A DNA stretch of 64,000 nucleotides, from positions 515,718 through 579,717 of the forward strand of contig NZ_ATVL01000008.1 in NCBI RefSeq assembly GCF_000420705.1. The letters are read 5' to 3'. Origin of the DNA: Hymenobacter norwichensis DSM 15439. GTDB taxonomy: Bacteria; Bacteroidota; Bacteroidia; Cytophagales; Hymenobacteraceae. Both the position numbers and the translations under genes were made by a program. Below, in pieces: positions 36,358 through 45,500 of the stretch. The notes under the pieces were generated by a model that was given only the letters and a program-made list of their open reading frames with translations, was not told the origin of the DNA and did not search any database. Within the stretch, counting starts at the first letter, position 1. The number at the start of each line of letters is the position of its first letter.

Positions 36358-37272
36358 ATGAGCAAGTATGCCATTGTGATACACGGCGGGGCCGTAACAA
36401 TGAAACCCGGCGAGCTAACGCCAGAGGAAGAAGCGCAACAGCGGGAGGGCCTACGCCAAGCGGTGCAGGCAGGCTGGGCTATTCTGCACCACGGCGGCAC
36501 CGCCCTCGATGCCGTGCAAGCTGCCGTTAGTAGCCTCGAAGACAACGAGCATTTCAACGCCGGGCGGGGTAGCAGCCTCAACTTACAAGGCGAGGTGCAA
36601 ATGGATGCCAGCATCATGGACGGCCGGAACCTAAAAGCCGGAGCCGTAAACAGCGTCAGGTACGTGAAGAACCCCATCCGGCTAGCGCGCGCCGTGCTCG
36701 ATAAAGGCCAGCACGTGTATTTGGCCGGGGAAGGAGCCGTGGAGTTTGCATTGCGCGAAGGCCTAGAAATGGCCTCGCCCGATTACTTTGAAGTGAAAAA
36801 AACGCGCAAGCAGTGGCTGGAAATTGTTCAGCAGCAAGCCGGGCCGCGGCAGCAAGACACTGTAGGGGCCGTGGCCCTCGACCAGCATGGCAACGTAGCC
36901 GTGGCCACTAGCACCGGCGGTATTGAGGGGCAACTCAAAGGCCGCATCGGCGACAGTCCGGTGCTGGGTGGCGGCAGCTACGCCAGCAACGACGCCTGCG
37001 CGGCCTCCTGCACCGGCGACGGTGAAGTGATTTTGCGCGGCGCGCTGGCTCACGAAGTGTATGCGCTAGTGAAGTACAAAGGCTTAGCTATTGCGGAAGC
37101 CTGCCGTGAGGCCATCAACCTGCGCAACGACGATTTACAGGGCGATAAGGGTATTATTGGCATCGACATACAAGGCAACATTGCGTTGGAGTGTAACTGC
37201 AATGTGATGCGCCGCGCCTATATAGTGGGCGACGAGGAACCAGTGGTAGCCATTTGGCGAGACGAGGTGTGA
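36358..37272 (+). CDS. Isoaspartyl peptidase / L-asparaginase (Ntn hydrolase)
   Basis: 304 residues from MSKYAIVIHGGAVTMKPGEL. Precursor that cleaves itself before Thr168 (QQDTVGAVALDQHGNVAVAT) to give alpha and beta chains; the new N-terminal Thr is the nucleophile that hydrolyses isoaspartyl dipeptides and asparagine. Other family blocks: NEHFNAGRGSSLNLQGEVQM, MDGRNLKAGAV, STGGIEGQLKGRIGDSPVLG (substrate Arg and Asp) and the sequence ASNDACAASCTGDGE. No signal peptide. Upstream terminator at 36.3 kb isolates it from the ferritin pair. Confidence 0.95.
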   Translation: MSKYAIVIHGGAVTMKPGELTPEEEAQQREGLRQAVQAGWAILHHGGTALDAVQAAVSSLEDNEHFNAGRGSSLNLQGEVQMDASIMDGRNLKAGAVNSVRYVKNPIRLARAVLDKGQHVYLAGEGAVEFALREGLEMASPDYFEVKKTRKQWLEIVQQQAGPRQQDTVGAVALDQHGNVAVATSTGGIEGQLKGRIGDSPVLGGGSYASNDACAASCTGDGEVILRGALAHEVYALVKYKGLAIAEACREAINLRNDDLQGDKGIIGIDIQGNIALECNCNVMRRAYIVGDEEPVVAIWRDEV

Positions 37273-37292
37273 GGTGGTGATTGATTGTTGAT

Positions 37293-37350
37293 TGATACCT
37301 GTTGGCTGTTAGCGGTTAGCCAAAACATCAACCTCAACCAACAAGTATCA
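37293..37350. repeat. Inverted repeat with GCTGTTAGC-type core
   Basis: TGATACCTGTTGG (37293-37305) pairs with CCAACAAGTATCA (37338-37350) at 12 of 13 positions. Inside lies TTGGCT-GTTAGCGGTT-AGCCAA. The GCTGTTAGC core recalls the atpD-atpC hairpin. Confidence 0.55.
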
Positions 37351-37395
37351 GCTACCGCGCATCAACCAACACTGTATCCTTGCGTAGCTAAGGTT

Positions 37396-38115
37396 GTGCC
37401 TACTATAAAAGCCCCTGAAGCCTCTTTCGAGAGCCGCCAAGAAAAGGCGTTGCTGGTTCATGCCCGTTTGTGCACTGAATACGGGGCTCCATTTCGATTC
37501 TTCAGCACCAAAGACCCGCTAAGCGAGTTGGTCAGCGCCTTGCTTTCGCACCGCACCCGCAACCAAGATTCGCACCGCGCTTATCAGCAATTGGTGGCTC
37601 GCTTTCCCACCTGGGATTTGGTGCGCGATGCGCCTACCGAGGAAGTGCAAGCTGCTATTAGCCCCTGCACTTGGCCCGAGCAGAAAGCGCCGCGTATCCA
37701 AGCCGTGCTGCGCGAGATAAGTGAGCGATGCGGTGGCCCCTGCGACCTGGCATTTCTGGCCGATAAATCGGTGAAAGAGGCGCGGGCCTGGCTGGAATCC
37801 ATATCGGGGGTTGGGCCTAAAACCAGCGCCGCGGTGCTGCTTTTCAGCAAGCTACGCATTGCTGCTATGCCCGTTGACAGCCACCATCATCGGGTAGCGC
37901 AACGGTTAGGCCTCATTGGCCCGAAGGTAGGTGAAGGAGCCGCGCATGCGTTGCTCGAAGCCTTATTGCCACCCGATTGGGATGCCCAGCAAGTGTACGA
38001 CCACCACGAGGCGTTCATGTATCATGGGCAAAAGTGTTGCTACTTCCACACGCCTGCCTGCGGCCGGTGCGTGGTACTCGACCAGTGCCCCTTCGGGCAG
38101 GAGCGGGTTAGATAG
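37396..38115 (+). CDS. Endonuclease III-like DNA glycosylase (HhH-GPD, FeS)
   Basis: 239 residues from a GTG start (VPTIKAPEASFESRQEKALL); no in-frame ATG is found upstream, so the start is uncertain and a TTG at 37285 is the far limit. Base-excision repair enzyme. Helix-hairpin-helix ISGVGPKTSAAVLL with the lyase-type Lys, catalytic Asp in AMPVDSHHHRVAQRLGL, and a [4Fe-4S] loop C-x6-C-x2-C-x5-C (CYFHTPACGRCVVLDQC). It differs from Nth in detail (LSHRTRNQDSHRAYQQL in place of the LSAQ-T-D box), so the base specificity is open. Confidence 0.88.
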   Translation: MPTIKAPEASFESRQEKALLVHARLCTEYGAPFRFFSTKDPLSELVSALLSHRTRNQDSHRAYQQLVARFPTWDLVRDAPTEEVQAAISPCTWPEQKAPRIQAVLREISERCGGPCDLAFLADKSVKEARAWLESISGVGPKTSAAVLLFSKLRIAAMPVDSHHHRVAQRLGLIGPKVGEGAAHALLEALLPPDWDAQQVYDHHEAFMYHGQKCCYFHTPACGRCVVLDQCPFGQERVR

Positions 38116-38236
38116 CTACTAGCTGACCGACTTATAAAGCAACTGGCGCAATTGCCGCCGCTGGCAATGAGCGAAAAGTTGGTGGCTACGTATGTACTCC
38201 AGATTTTCATTTCCAACCTGTTATTCTCTTATTGTC

Positions 38237-38437
38237 ATGAAGCAGACCTATGGCGTGCCCGCTTTGCTCTCGTTTTTTATCCCTGGTTTGGGGCAGCTCA
38301 TTAAGGGCCAGATTCTGAAAGCCTTTTTAATTTGGGCCGTGGGTGGCGTGGTAGGCTTTCTGCTAGCTTGGACGTTCGTTGTGCCCTTCGTTATCTGGGC
38401 CTGGAACGTGTACGACGCCTACAACGACCCCGCGTAG
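38237..38437 (+). CDS. Small membrane protein
   Basis: 66 residues from MKQTYGVPALLSFFIPGLGQ. Two hydrophobic segments, about 7-22 and 29-58, separated by KGQILKA; the FIPGLGQLIKG motif is common in TM2-like and related short Bacteroidota membrane proteins. Function unknown. It is followed 45 bases later by the DUF167 gene. Confidence 0.75.
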   Translation: MKQTYGVPALLSFFIPGLGQLIKGQILKAFLIWAVGGVVGFLLAWTFVVPFVIWAWNVYDAYNDPA

Positions 38438-38482
38438 CCAAGGCGCTATGGTTATTACCTCAGCTCAGAATCTACCCGCGCA

Positions 38483-38764
38483 GTGCCTGTTTTTCTGCAC
38501 CTTAAAGCCAAGCCCAACGCCCGCGCCAACCAGCTTTTGGTTGCACCCGATGGTACTCTAACGGTGCGTTTGAAGGCCCCGGCGCAGGATGGCAAGGCTA
38601 ACATTTGCTTGCTGGCCTACTTAGCACAGGTGTTTGGGGTAAGCAGAACAGCCGTAACGCTGGTAAGCGGCCACACGGCCCCATTTAAGAAAGTGGAAAT
38701 AAGCGGCCTAGACGAAGCTGCTGTACTAGCTATAGTGCAGCAAGCAGTAGCTAACCCCGGTTAA
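38483..38764 (+). CDS. DUF167 (YggU-like) protein
   Basis: 93 residues from a GTG start (MPVFLHLKAKPNARANQLLV). The family signature RLKAPAQDGKANICLLAYLAQ and the VSGHTAPFKKVEISG loop are clear. Structures of members show a small alpha/beta fold; function is unknown. Closely follows the small membrane protein gene. Confidence 0.88.
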   Translation: MPVFLHLKAKPNARANQLLVAPDGTLTVRLKAPAQDGKANICLLAYLAQVFGVSRTAVTLVSGHTAPFKKVEISGLDEAAVLAIVQQAVANPG

Positions 38765-38907
38765 GATTCAGGCCGTAACCTCAGCAACAGCACGCACGCC
38801 AGCCGCCAATTGCAGCTTTTGACTACCTCCAGGGAAAGAACCCGCAACTTTAGTGGCACTGCTCGTATAAGCGGGCACAGCTGCTTTGGCTGGGTAATCT
38901 ATAAGTT

Positions 38908-39702
38908 ATGGCGTTTCCTACTTGGGCAGTAGCAGGTTTCTGGGGACTAGTATCGGGGTCGGCGCTGCTGGTAGGAGCGGCCTTGGGATACTTTGCGAAG
39001 GTACCCCAGCGGCTTATTGCGGCCGTTATGGCTTTTGGCAGCGGCGTACTGATTTCTACCCTTTCTTTGGAGCTGATGGAAGAAGCCTACCGCAAAGGCG
39101 GACTTCCAGCCACAGCCCTCGGCTTTGTAGGTGGTGCAGCGGCCTATACGCTAGCCAACTGGATGCTAGCCCGGTACGGCGCCAAGCACCGCAAACGCTC
39201 CGGCGAGCACCAAAACCAAGAGCGCACGGCGGTGCAACAGGGCGAAACCAGCGGCAACGAATCAGGCGACGACAATGGGTTGGCGCTGGCCATTGGGGCC
39301 TTGCTCGATGGCATTCCGGAAAGTATTGTGATTGGGCTAAGCATGCTGGCTGGTGGGGCAGTGAGCATGGTAGCCGTAGTGGCTATTTTCCTTTCCAACC
39401 TACCCGAAGGCCTTTCCAGTGCGGCGGGCATGAAGAAAGCGGGGCGCTCGGCTCGTTACGTGTTTCTACTATGGGCCGGAATTGCCTTGATTTCGGGTGT
39501 GTCGTCGCTGGTGGGCTACACGTTGTTCAGCGGCTTCTCCGACGAGGTAGTAGCAGCCACCATGGCCGTATCGGCCGGCGCAGTACTGGCTATGATTGCC
39601 GATACCATGATTCCGGAAGCCTTTGAAACGGCCCACAATTTTACCGGCCTAATTACGGTGGTCGGTTTCCTGGTTTCCTTTTTCCTGAGCAAGATGGATT
39701 GA
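38908..39702 (+). CDS. ZIP-family metal transporter
   Basis: 264 residues, about eight membrane segments. Imports divalent cations such as zinc. TM4 holds LLDGIPESIVIGLSMLAGGA and TM5 holds FLSNLPEGLSSAAGMKKAGR, the two metal-site helices of ZIP/GufA proteins (the His of the usual HxxPEG is Asn in NLPEG). The cytosolic loop (about 92-120) is hydrophilic and rich in Glu and Gln (KRSGEHQNQERTAVQQGETS). A terminator shared with amtB follows. Confidence 0.9.
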   Translation: MAFPTWAVAGFWGLVSGSALLVGAALGYFAKVPQRLIAAVMAFGSGVLISTLSLELMEEAYRKGGLPATALGFVGGAAAYTLANWMLARYGAKHRKRSGEHQNQERTAVQQGETSGNESGDDNGLALAIGALLDGIPESIVIGLSMLAGGAVSMVAVVAIFLSNLPEGLSSAAGMKKAGRSARYVFLLWAGIALISGVSSLVGYTLFSGFSDEVVAATMAVSAGAVLAMIADTMIPEAFETAHNFTGLITVVGFLVSFFLSKMD

Positions 39703-39794
39703 CAGTAAGATGGTAGTGAGTTCGGTATTCTGCCGACGCCATTCGCGGGAACAGAACATCAAGTTCACTACCTAATCACCTCACCACCCAGACA

Positions 39795-39833
39795 TGAAAA
39801 AGCCGCCAGGTCCCCCATCTGGCGGCTTTTTCT
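39795..39833. terminator. Bidirectional terminator between the ZIP gene and amtB
   Basis: GAAAAAGCCGCCAG / CTGGCGGCTTTTTC, 8-base loop, A and T runs on both sides, between convergent genes. Confidence 0.9.
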
Positions 39834-39905
39834 CCCACAAATACTCCTTGGTCAACTACCCTGGCGCTGTACTCACTCCTCAGATACTACTGCGCGCAGG
39901 GGTAC

Positions 39906-41285
39906 TTACACGCTTTCCTTTACCAGTTCTTTGCGGTAGGTGCGCTCGAAATCTTCATCAATATGGTAGGTGGACTCTTCGTGCTGGCTCAGGTCGAGGC
40001 CCAGCCGTTCTTCTTGTGGCTTCACGCGCAGGCCAAACACCCGATCGGTGAGTTTGAGCAGCAACCAAGAGCCTATAAAGGAATATGCTACCACAATCAG
40101 CAGTCCGAGCAAGTGGTAGCCAAACACAGTGACCGACCCGTGTACCAAGCCCACTTTATCGGCAAAGACGCCGGTAAGCAGCATCCCCACGATGCCACCC
40201 AGCCCGTGGCAAGGAAACACATCCAGCGTATCGTCGATGGTGGTGCGGCTGTTCTGCCAATGCACGGCGGCATAGCTGATGAGGCTGCCAACTACCCCAA
40301 TCAGCAGGCTTTGGCCGTAGGTAACGTAGCCAGCGGCCGGCGTAATGGCCACCAGCCCTACCACGGCCCCAATGCACACGCCCATGGCCGTTGGTTTGCC
40401 ACCCCGCACTAGGTCGGCCAACATCCAGGCCACCAGCGCCGCACCGGAAGCCAAGTTGGTGTTCACGAAAGCCGACACAGCCAATTCATTGGCTCCCAGC
40501 GCCGAACCAGCATTGAAGCCGAACCAGCCAAACCACAGCAAACCCGTACCCAGCAATACGTAGGGCACGTTTGGGGTCGAGAAAACGGTATTGGTGAGGT
40601 GCGTGGCCCGGCGGCCGAGCACCGTAGCGCCCGCCAGCGCCGCTACCCCCGCCGAAATGTGTACCACGGTACCACCAGCGAAGTCGAGGACTCCCCACTT
40701 GTGCAGGAAACCTTCAGGATGCCAGGTCCAGTGAGCCAACGGACAGTAAATCAGCAAGCTAAAGAGCACCATAAAGGCCAAATAGCCCTTAAAGCGTACC
40801 CGCTCGGCAAACGAGCCGGTAATCAGGGCCGGGGTGATGATGGCAAACTTCAACTGAAACGCGAAGTAGAGCACGAACGGAATGGTGGCAGCAAATGCCG
40901 GATTTGGCGCCGTACCCACGTTGCGCAGCATGGCAAACGTAAAGGGGTTGCCAATTAGCCCGTGCCAAGAGTCGCCGTAAGCCAGCGAGAAACCCACGAA
41001 GTAGAAGAGCACCGTTATAACGCCCATAGCCACGAAGCTTTGCAGCATGGTGCTGATAACGTTTTTGGGTCGCACCATACCACCGTAGAAAAACGACAAG
41101 CCAGGAGTCATAAGTAGTACCAGTGCCGTAGCTGTCAGCATCCAGGCTACATCGGCAGCGTTGATGGAGCCGGCGGCAGCCGCTGGGTGTGGTACGTCCA
41201 CAAAGGCAGCTACGGCGGTTGCAACCACAAGCGCCACCAAGGAAAACATACTTAAGCTAGTTAGCCTCTTAGAAACAGAATCCAT
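39906..41285 (-). CDS. amtB: Ammonium transporter
   Basis: 459 residues. A signal-like first segment (MDSVSKRLTSLSMFSLVALV) is followed by eleven membrane helices. The conserved pore histidines are present in CPLAHWTWHPEGFL and DVFPCHGLGGIVGML; FYGGMVRPKNVISTML and the DFAGGTVVHISAGVAALAG signature are typical Amt. The C-terminal tail (about 420-459, RVKPQEERLGLDLSQHEEST) is hydrophilic. No glnK gene accompanies it, which is unusual since amtB and glnK are normally linked. The 386-base upstream region contains a 7-2-7 palindrome. Confidence 0.96.
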   Translation of the reverse strand: MDSVSKRLTSLSMFSLVALVVATAVAAFVDVPHPAAAAGSINAADVAWMLTATALVLLMTPGLSFFYGGMVRPKNVISTMLQSFVAMGVITVLFYFVGFSLAYGDSWHGLIGNPFTFAMLRNVGTAPNPAFAATIPFVLYFAFQLKFAIITPALITGSFAERVRFKGYLAFMVLFSLLIYCPLAHWTWHPEGFLHKWGVLDFAGGTVVHISAGVAALAGATVLGRRATHLTNTVFSTPNVPYVLLGTGLLWFGWFGFNAGSALGANELAVSAFVNTNLASGAALVAWMLADLVRGGKPTAMGVCIGAVVGLVAITPAAGYVTYGQSLLIGVVGSLISYAAVHWQNSRTTIDDTLDVFPCHGLGGIVGMLLTGVFADKVGLVHGSVTVFGYHLLGLLIVVAYSFIGSWLLLKLTDRVFGLRVKPQEERLGLDLSQHEESTYHIDEDFERTYRKELVKESV

Positions 41286-41418
41286 ACAGTATTTCTCGTT
41301 TACACCTGCTTTTCGAGGGGCAAAATAGAGACAATTGCTATATATTTTACATTTACCCCCTAAAAATTAATACCATATCCTTACAATGATTCACAATTAA
41401 CTCTTTCACGCCTAAAGT

Positions 41419-41434
41419 ACTAACGACCGTTAGT
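41419..41434. promoter_or_regulatory. Possible operator palindrome between amtB and the VanZ gene
   Basis: ACTAACG-AC-CGTTAGT, a perfect 7-2-7 palindrome, 133 bases upstream of amtB and 238 bases upstream of the VanZ-like gene. The shape suits a TetR-type regulator. The rest of this 386-base gap is AT-rich without another clear motif except a TAATTTTG at 41594. Confidence 0.4.
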
Positions 41435-41593
41435 TCTCGAAAAGACGTATAACACTCTGGGGGCTGAGGCTATAAGAGCTACAGTGGTTGGCTACTAAAA
41501 GCTGGCTCGAGTGTTGGTTGTAGTTGTTCTTCGTGTGGGACATCATCTAGCTACTGCCCAAGCAGGTCAGCAGAACCTAAAGGATTATCAATG

Positions 41594-41601
41594 TAATTTT
41601 G
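41594..41601 (+). promoter_or_regulatory. -7 element TAATTTTG of the VanZ-like gene
   Basis: TAATTTTG fits TAnnTTTG, 70 bases before the ATG. Confidence 0.5.
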
Positions 41602-41671
41602 CGTTCTGAAAGTGCTATCTGGCTACCGTATATCCACCTGTTATCTGCTATTGACACCTAAAAACGAATGA

Positions 41672-42124
41672 ATGAAAGCATTAAAATGGTTGCTCTCCAT
41701 AGTTTACTTCTCACTACTCACGTACATCGTTTTCTTCGCCAGGAGAAGGGAGCAACTTGTCTGGCACGATGATTTTCTGAACCTGGTGCCTTTTATTCAC
41801 ACTATCCAGGGCTACCACCAGCTGCACTACATGCCCCCAAAGGGCCAATGGGACTTCTTCACCAATCTGTTTGGTAACGTAGCATTGTTTATGCCGCTGC
41901 CGTTCATCTTGATAATTCTTTTCAGAATCACCAACAAATACACGGTTATCCTGATTGGAGCAGGCCTCAGCATTGCCATAGAGCTAACCCAATATCTTTT
42001 TCAGATAGGCATACCCGACATCGACGATGTGCTACTCAATACAGCAGGGGTAGTGGCGGGCCTAGTTTGTTGGCTGATTTTATTTAGAGTGAAGTTCTTC
42101 CGCCGCGTGATGTTTGCGTATTAG
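41672..42124 (+). CDS. VanZ-like membrane protein
   Basis: 150 residues with four membrane segments. Shows the VanZ pattern: LVPFIHTIQGYHQLHYMPPK, DFFTNLFGNVALFMPLPFIL, the core AGLSIAIELTQYLFQIGIPD with DIDDVLLNTAGVVAGL. VanZ confers low-level teicoplanin resistance in enterococci, but most chromosomal homologues have no proven role. Monocistronic, with a terminator just after. Confidence 0.9.
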   Translation: MKALKWLLSIVYFSLLTYIVFFARRREQLVWHDDFLNLVPFIHTIQGYHQLHYMPPKGQWDFFTNLFGNVALFMPLPFILIILFRITNKYTVILIGAGLSIAIELTQYLFQIGIPDIDDVLLNTAGVVAGLVCWLILFRVKFFRRVMFAY

Positions 42125-42151
42125 CGCTGCACCCGTTTCACAAGTCCATTC

Positions 42152-42190
42152 AAACGCGAGTTTCCTAAATAGGAGGCTCGCGTTTTTGTT
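42152..42190 (+). terminator. Terminator after the VanZ-like gene
   Basis: AAACGCGAG...CCT / AGG...CTCGCGTTTTTGTT. The next 370 bases before the DUF2339 gene hold a second, looser inverted repeat (TCCCCTCAAT at 42309-42318 with ATTGAGGGGA at 42350-42359) and the palindrome ACAAAATTTTGT at 42387-42398; neither has a known role. Confidence 0.8.
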
Positions 42191-42560
42191 ACCGTTGCCA
42201 CTTGCTTGGATGGCAACAACACACATCCTATTTGTGCTGCCTAATAGCCCTGGGCCTCCTTCCAAGTATATAATATTGAATGAGTACCTACTACCCTGTT
42301 GATACAACTCCCCTCAATGCCAGCTTGGTTGGTGTTGCCTGAAACAAGGATTGAGGGGATTGAAAGAGGCTATTCGTATATTTTGTACAAAATTTTGTCA
42401 TTAACTTGTGTGGTATACAAATAACAATCTGTAAGTTCCGGTCCCTATGCTATTGCAGGGTGTTGGCCGCCGCTATTACGCTATCCGCCGCGCCTACCCT
42501 GCGCTATTATCGGTTGCTTGACGGCAGCCACTTTGTGTTTTATTCTTAACCATTACCGGT

Positions 42561-45500
42561 ATGGAAACCACCCTGCTGATGCTGGCTGCCATTGTTGGCG
42601 GCCTGCTGTATCAGGCCTTTACCAAACACGTGCGGGAGCTAAGTCAGCGCCTACAAAAGCGCGAAGACGAGCACCTCGCCCTTTCCCTGACAGTGGAACG
42701 CCTGCGCCAGGAGTTGCAACAGCTCAAAGCCAGTCCTCACCCCGAGCCGCCGCAGGAGGTCGAAACGCCCGCACCAGTTGCCCCTCCCCCGACAGTAGTA
42801 GCCCCTCCGTCTGCGCTGGAATGGTATCGGCCAGAAACCGCCGCTTCTCCGCCACCAGCTACTGCCGCTCAGGCACCGCCAGTGGTAGAGCCGCCAATAG
42901 AGGCTCCCGCAGTAGCAACTCCCGCAGTAGAGCCTGCTGCAACAGAACCTGCTGCGTCCGTGGCACCAACATCAGAACCCACTCCAACGCCGGCGCCGCT
43001 GGCCGCACCTCTCGCCACCGAACCCGAATTAACTGCCCTAGCACCAGTTCCTACCCCTACCGAAGCTCTCACTCCGGTTATCCCCAAGGCTCCTTCTGCT
43101 CCTGCGCCCCGGCCAGTGCCGGCACCAGCCATTGCGCAGCGCCAAGCCCCGCGTTCCATTCCCGCGCCCGTAGCAGTTGCCCCGGCGGGCCCCACGTGGT
43201 GGGACCGAGTTGAACAGCTTTTTCTCGACAACTGGACCGGTATCCTCGGAGCCGTGGTGCTCGTGACGGGCATTGGGTTTCTGGGGGTGTATACGGCGCT
43301 GCGGGTTAGCGCACCCGCCCGCTTCGGCATGATTACCGCTTTTGCCGCGGCCCTGCTCGGCGCTCATCATTACCTGCGGGCCAAGCCATTTGCGGCCCAG
43401 CTGCACGTATGGCTGCAAAGCAGCGCAGCGGCGGTGTTTCTGTTTGCCTGCGTGGGGGCCGTGAGTGTGCCCGGCTTGCAATGGGTGCAAGCTCCGTTTA
43501 GCTACGTGCTGCTGCTAGCCGGCGTGGCGGCCAACCTATGGCTGGCCTGGGACGCCAGCCGCGAATCGGTAGCCACGTTGCACGGAGTGTTGAGTTTGGT
43601 GGCCCTGGCTGTATTGCCGCATGATTTGCTGACGTTGGCCTCGGCAGCGGGCGTGACGGCGTTCAGTGTTGCCATTACATACCGGCAGCGCTGGAAATAC
43701 CAGCTGCTGTTGAGTATCGTCAGCTTTTTCGTTTTCCATCAGTACTGGCATTATTCTCTAGTATCACTGGCGCCGCCCTCTAATTTGGTGCGGCTGGGTG
43801 CAATGGCGCTGGTGCTGCTGGTAGGCGTGGCAGCGGCCGTGGTGCAGTACCGGAAGGTGTACGCCAGCGTGCGGTTCGATGTGCTGCTATTTGTGGCCCA
43901 CCTGCTCAACTGGACCTGCCTAGGCATCAATCTATACCAATACAGCACCGGCTCACCCTGGAAAACTATTCCGCTTGGCTTGGGTGCCTTGCTCACGTTC
44001 TGGGTGGCCCGGCAAGCGCGGCAGCTCGGTATCCGGTGGCTGTTCCGCACCGACAGTATTATTTCCTTGATGCTGGGTTTGTTCGCGGCCTTCTCTTTGC
44101 AAGGCTGGCACGCGACAGGTACGCTGGTGCTGCTCTTTATGCTGCTCGAAACGCTGTTGGTGGCTTTCATCATGGCTCGCGAGCGGGAAACGGTGGTATT
44201 CCAAGTGGCTTCGGCCGGGGCCATGCTGGCTGGCGTAGGGCTCTTGATTCTGAACGTTTCACAAATCAACACTTACACCCCCACTGAGCTGCACCGCAAT
44301 GCCTTTTTGCTGCTGCTGGCCGGTTGGCTGGGCGCGGGCTACCACCGCTTAGTGGAACGGCAAGGGCTGCTCGACAACCAAGATGATATCCGCGGGCAGG
44401 AACTCTACCGAGGCTTCAGCGGCTTGGTTGGGGCGTTGTACCTGGGCGGCGCGGCGTTGTTGGTGCAGGCGTTGTTTGGGGTTCCGAAGCCCCCGGTAGC
44501 TGGGCTGCTAGGCGGCACGGCCGCGGCGGCAGGCCTGCTGTTTGGGGTGGCGTGGTGGCTGCGTGACACCAAAGGTTGGTTCCGAACCATGCATCTACTG
44601 TGCGGTCAGGCGTTGCTGCTAGTGGCTGTTCTGGGGTTTCATAAGTTGGGGTTGGTAAGGCCTGCCGTGGCGATGGTGCTATACCTGGAAAGTCTGCTGC
44701 TAGCCGGCCTCTTCGGCCGCAGCAACGAACTACCCGCCTACCGCACCATGCTGGTAGCTACCGTGCTCAGCGGGGGTTGGCTCCTGCTGGCTACTACCAC
44801 GCTGATGCTGCATCTCACCGGCCCCGAACTGCACCGCAACATCCTGTTGCTGCTGGTTCCCGCCTTCGGCAGTTCCGTTGTGCTGCACTTGGTGGGTCGC
44901 CTGCCTCAGTTGGCGGGCCTGCTCTTCGACCCCAACGACCGGAGCCTGCACGCTGGCCTACGGGTCCTGACTGGTGTATTATATGTGGGTGCGACGCTGT
45001 TACTGACGCAGGCGCTATTCGGCATGAATACGCCCCCGGTATCGGCCCTAATTGGAGGCGCGGCAGCTACGGCAGGCGGCTTATTCGGGTTGGCCTGGTG
45101 GATGCGCGGCACCCCTGGCTGGTTCCGGCCGCTGCACCTGTTGCTTGGGCAGTTGCTGCTCACCGTAGCCATCCTAGGCTTACATGAGGCTGGCCTCTCC
45201 TGGCCCGTCACGCTCACACTGCTCTATTTGGAAGCCCTGGCCCTCACGCTCCTGCTAGCCCGCTACCAAGAGTGGCTAGTGTACCGAGTGCTGTTCTACT
45301 GTTCGCTGGCTTTGGCCGCCGGATTGGCGCCGCTGGTGTACCGAACCAGTCCGGGCTTGCTACCCGACACGTTGCGGGCGTTGCTGCTAACGGGGGCAGC
45401 GCTGGCCACGGTAGGCGCTCAAATGTTGCTCCACCGCTGGCAAGCCCCGGTGCTCGATGCAGTACCCCTTTCCTACAATCCGCTGTATCGGTTGCGGGTG

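Noticed and set aside
42387..42398. Palindrome ACAAAATTTTGT upstream of the DUF2339 gene as an operator
   Set aside because: Simple AT-rich palindrome with no second copy; chance is a sufficient explanation.
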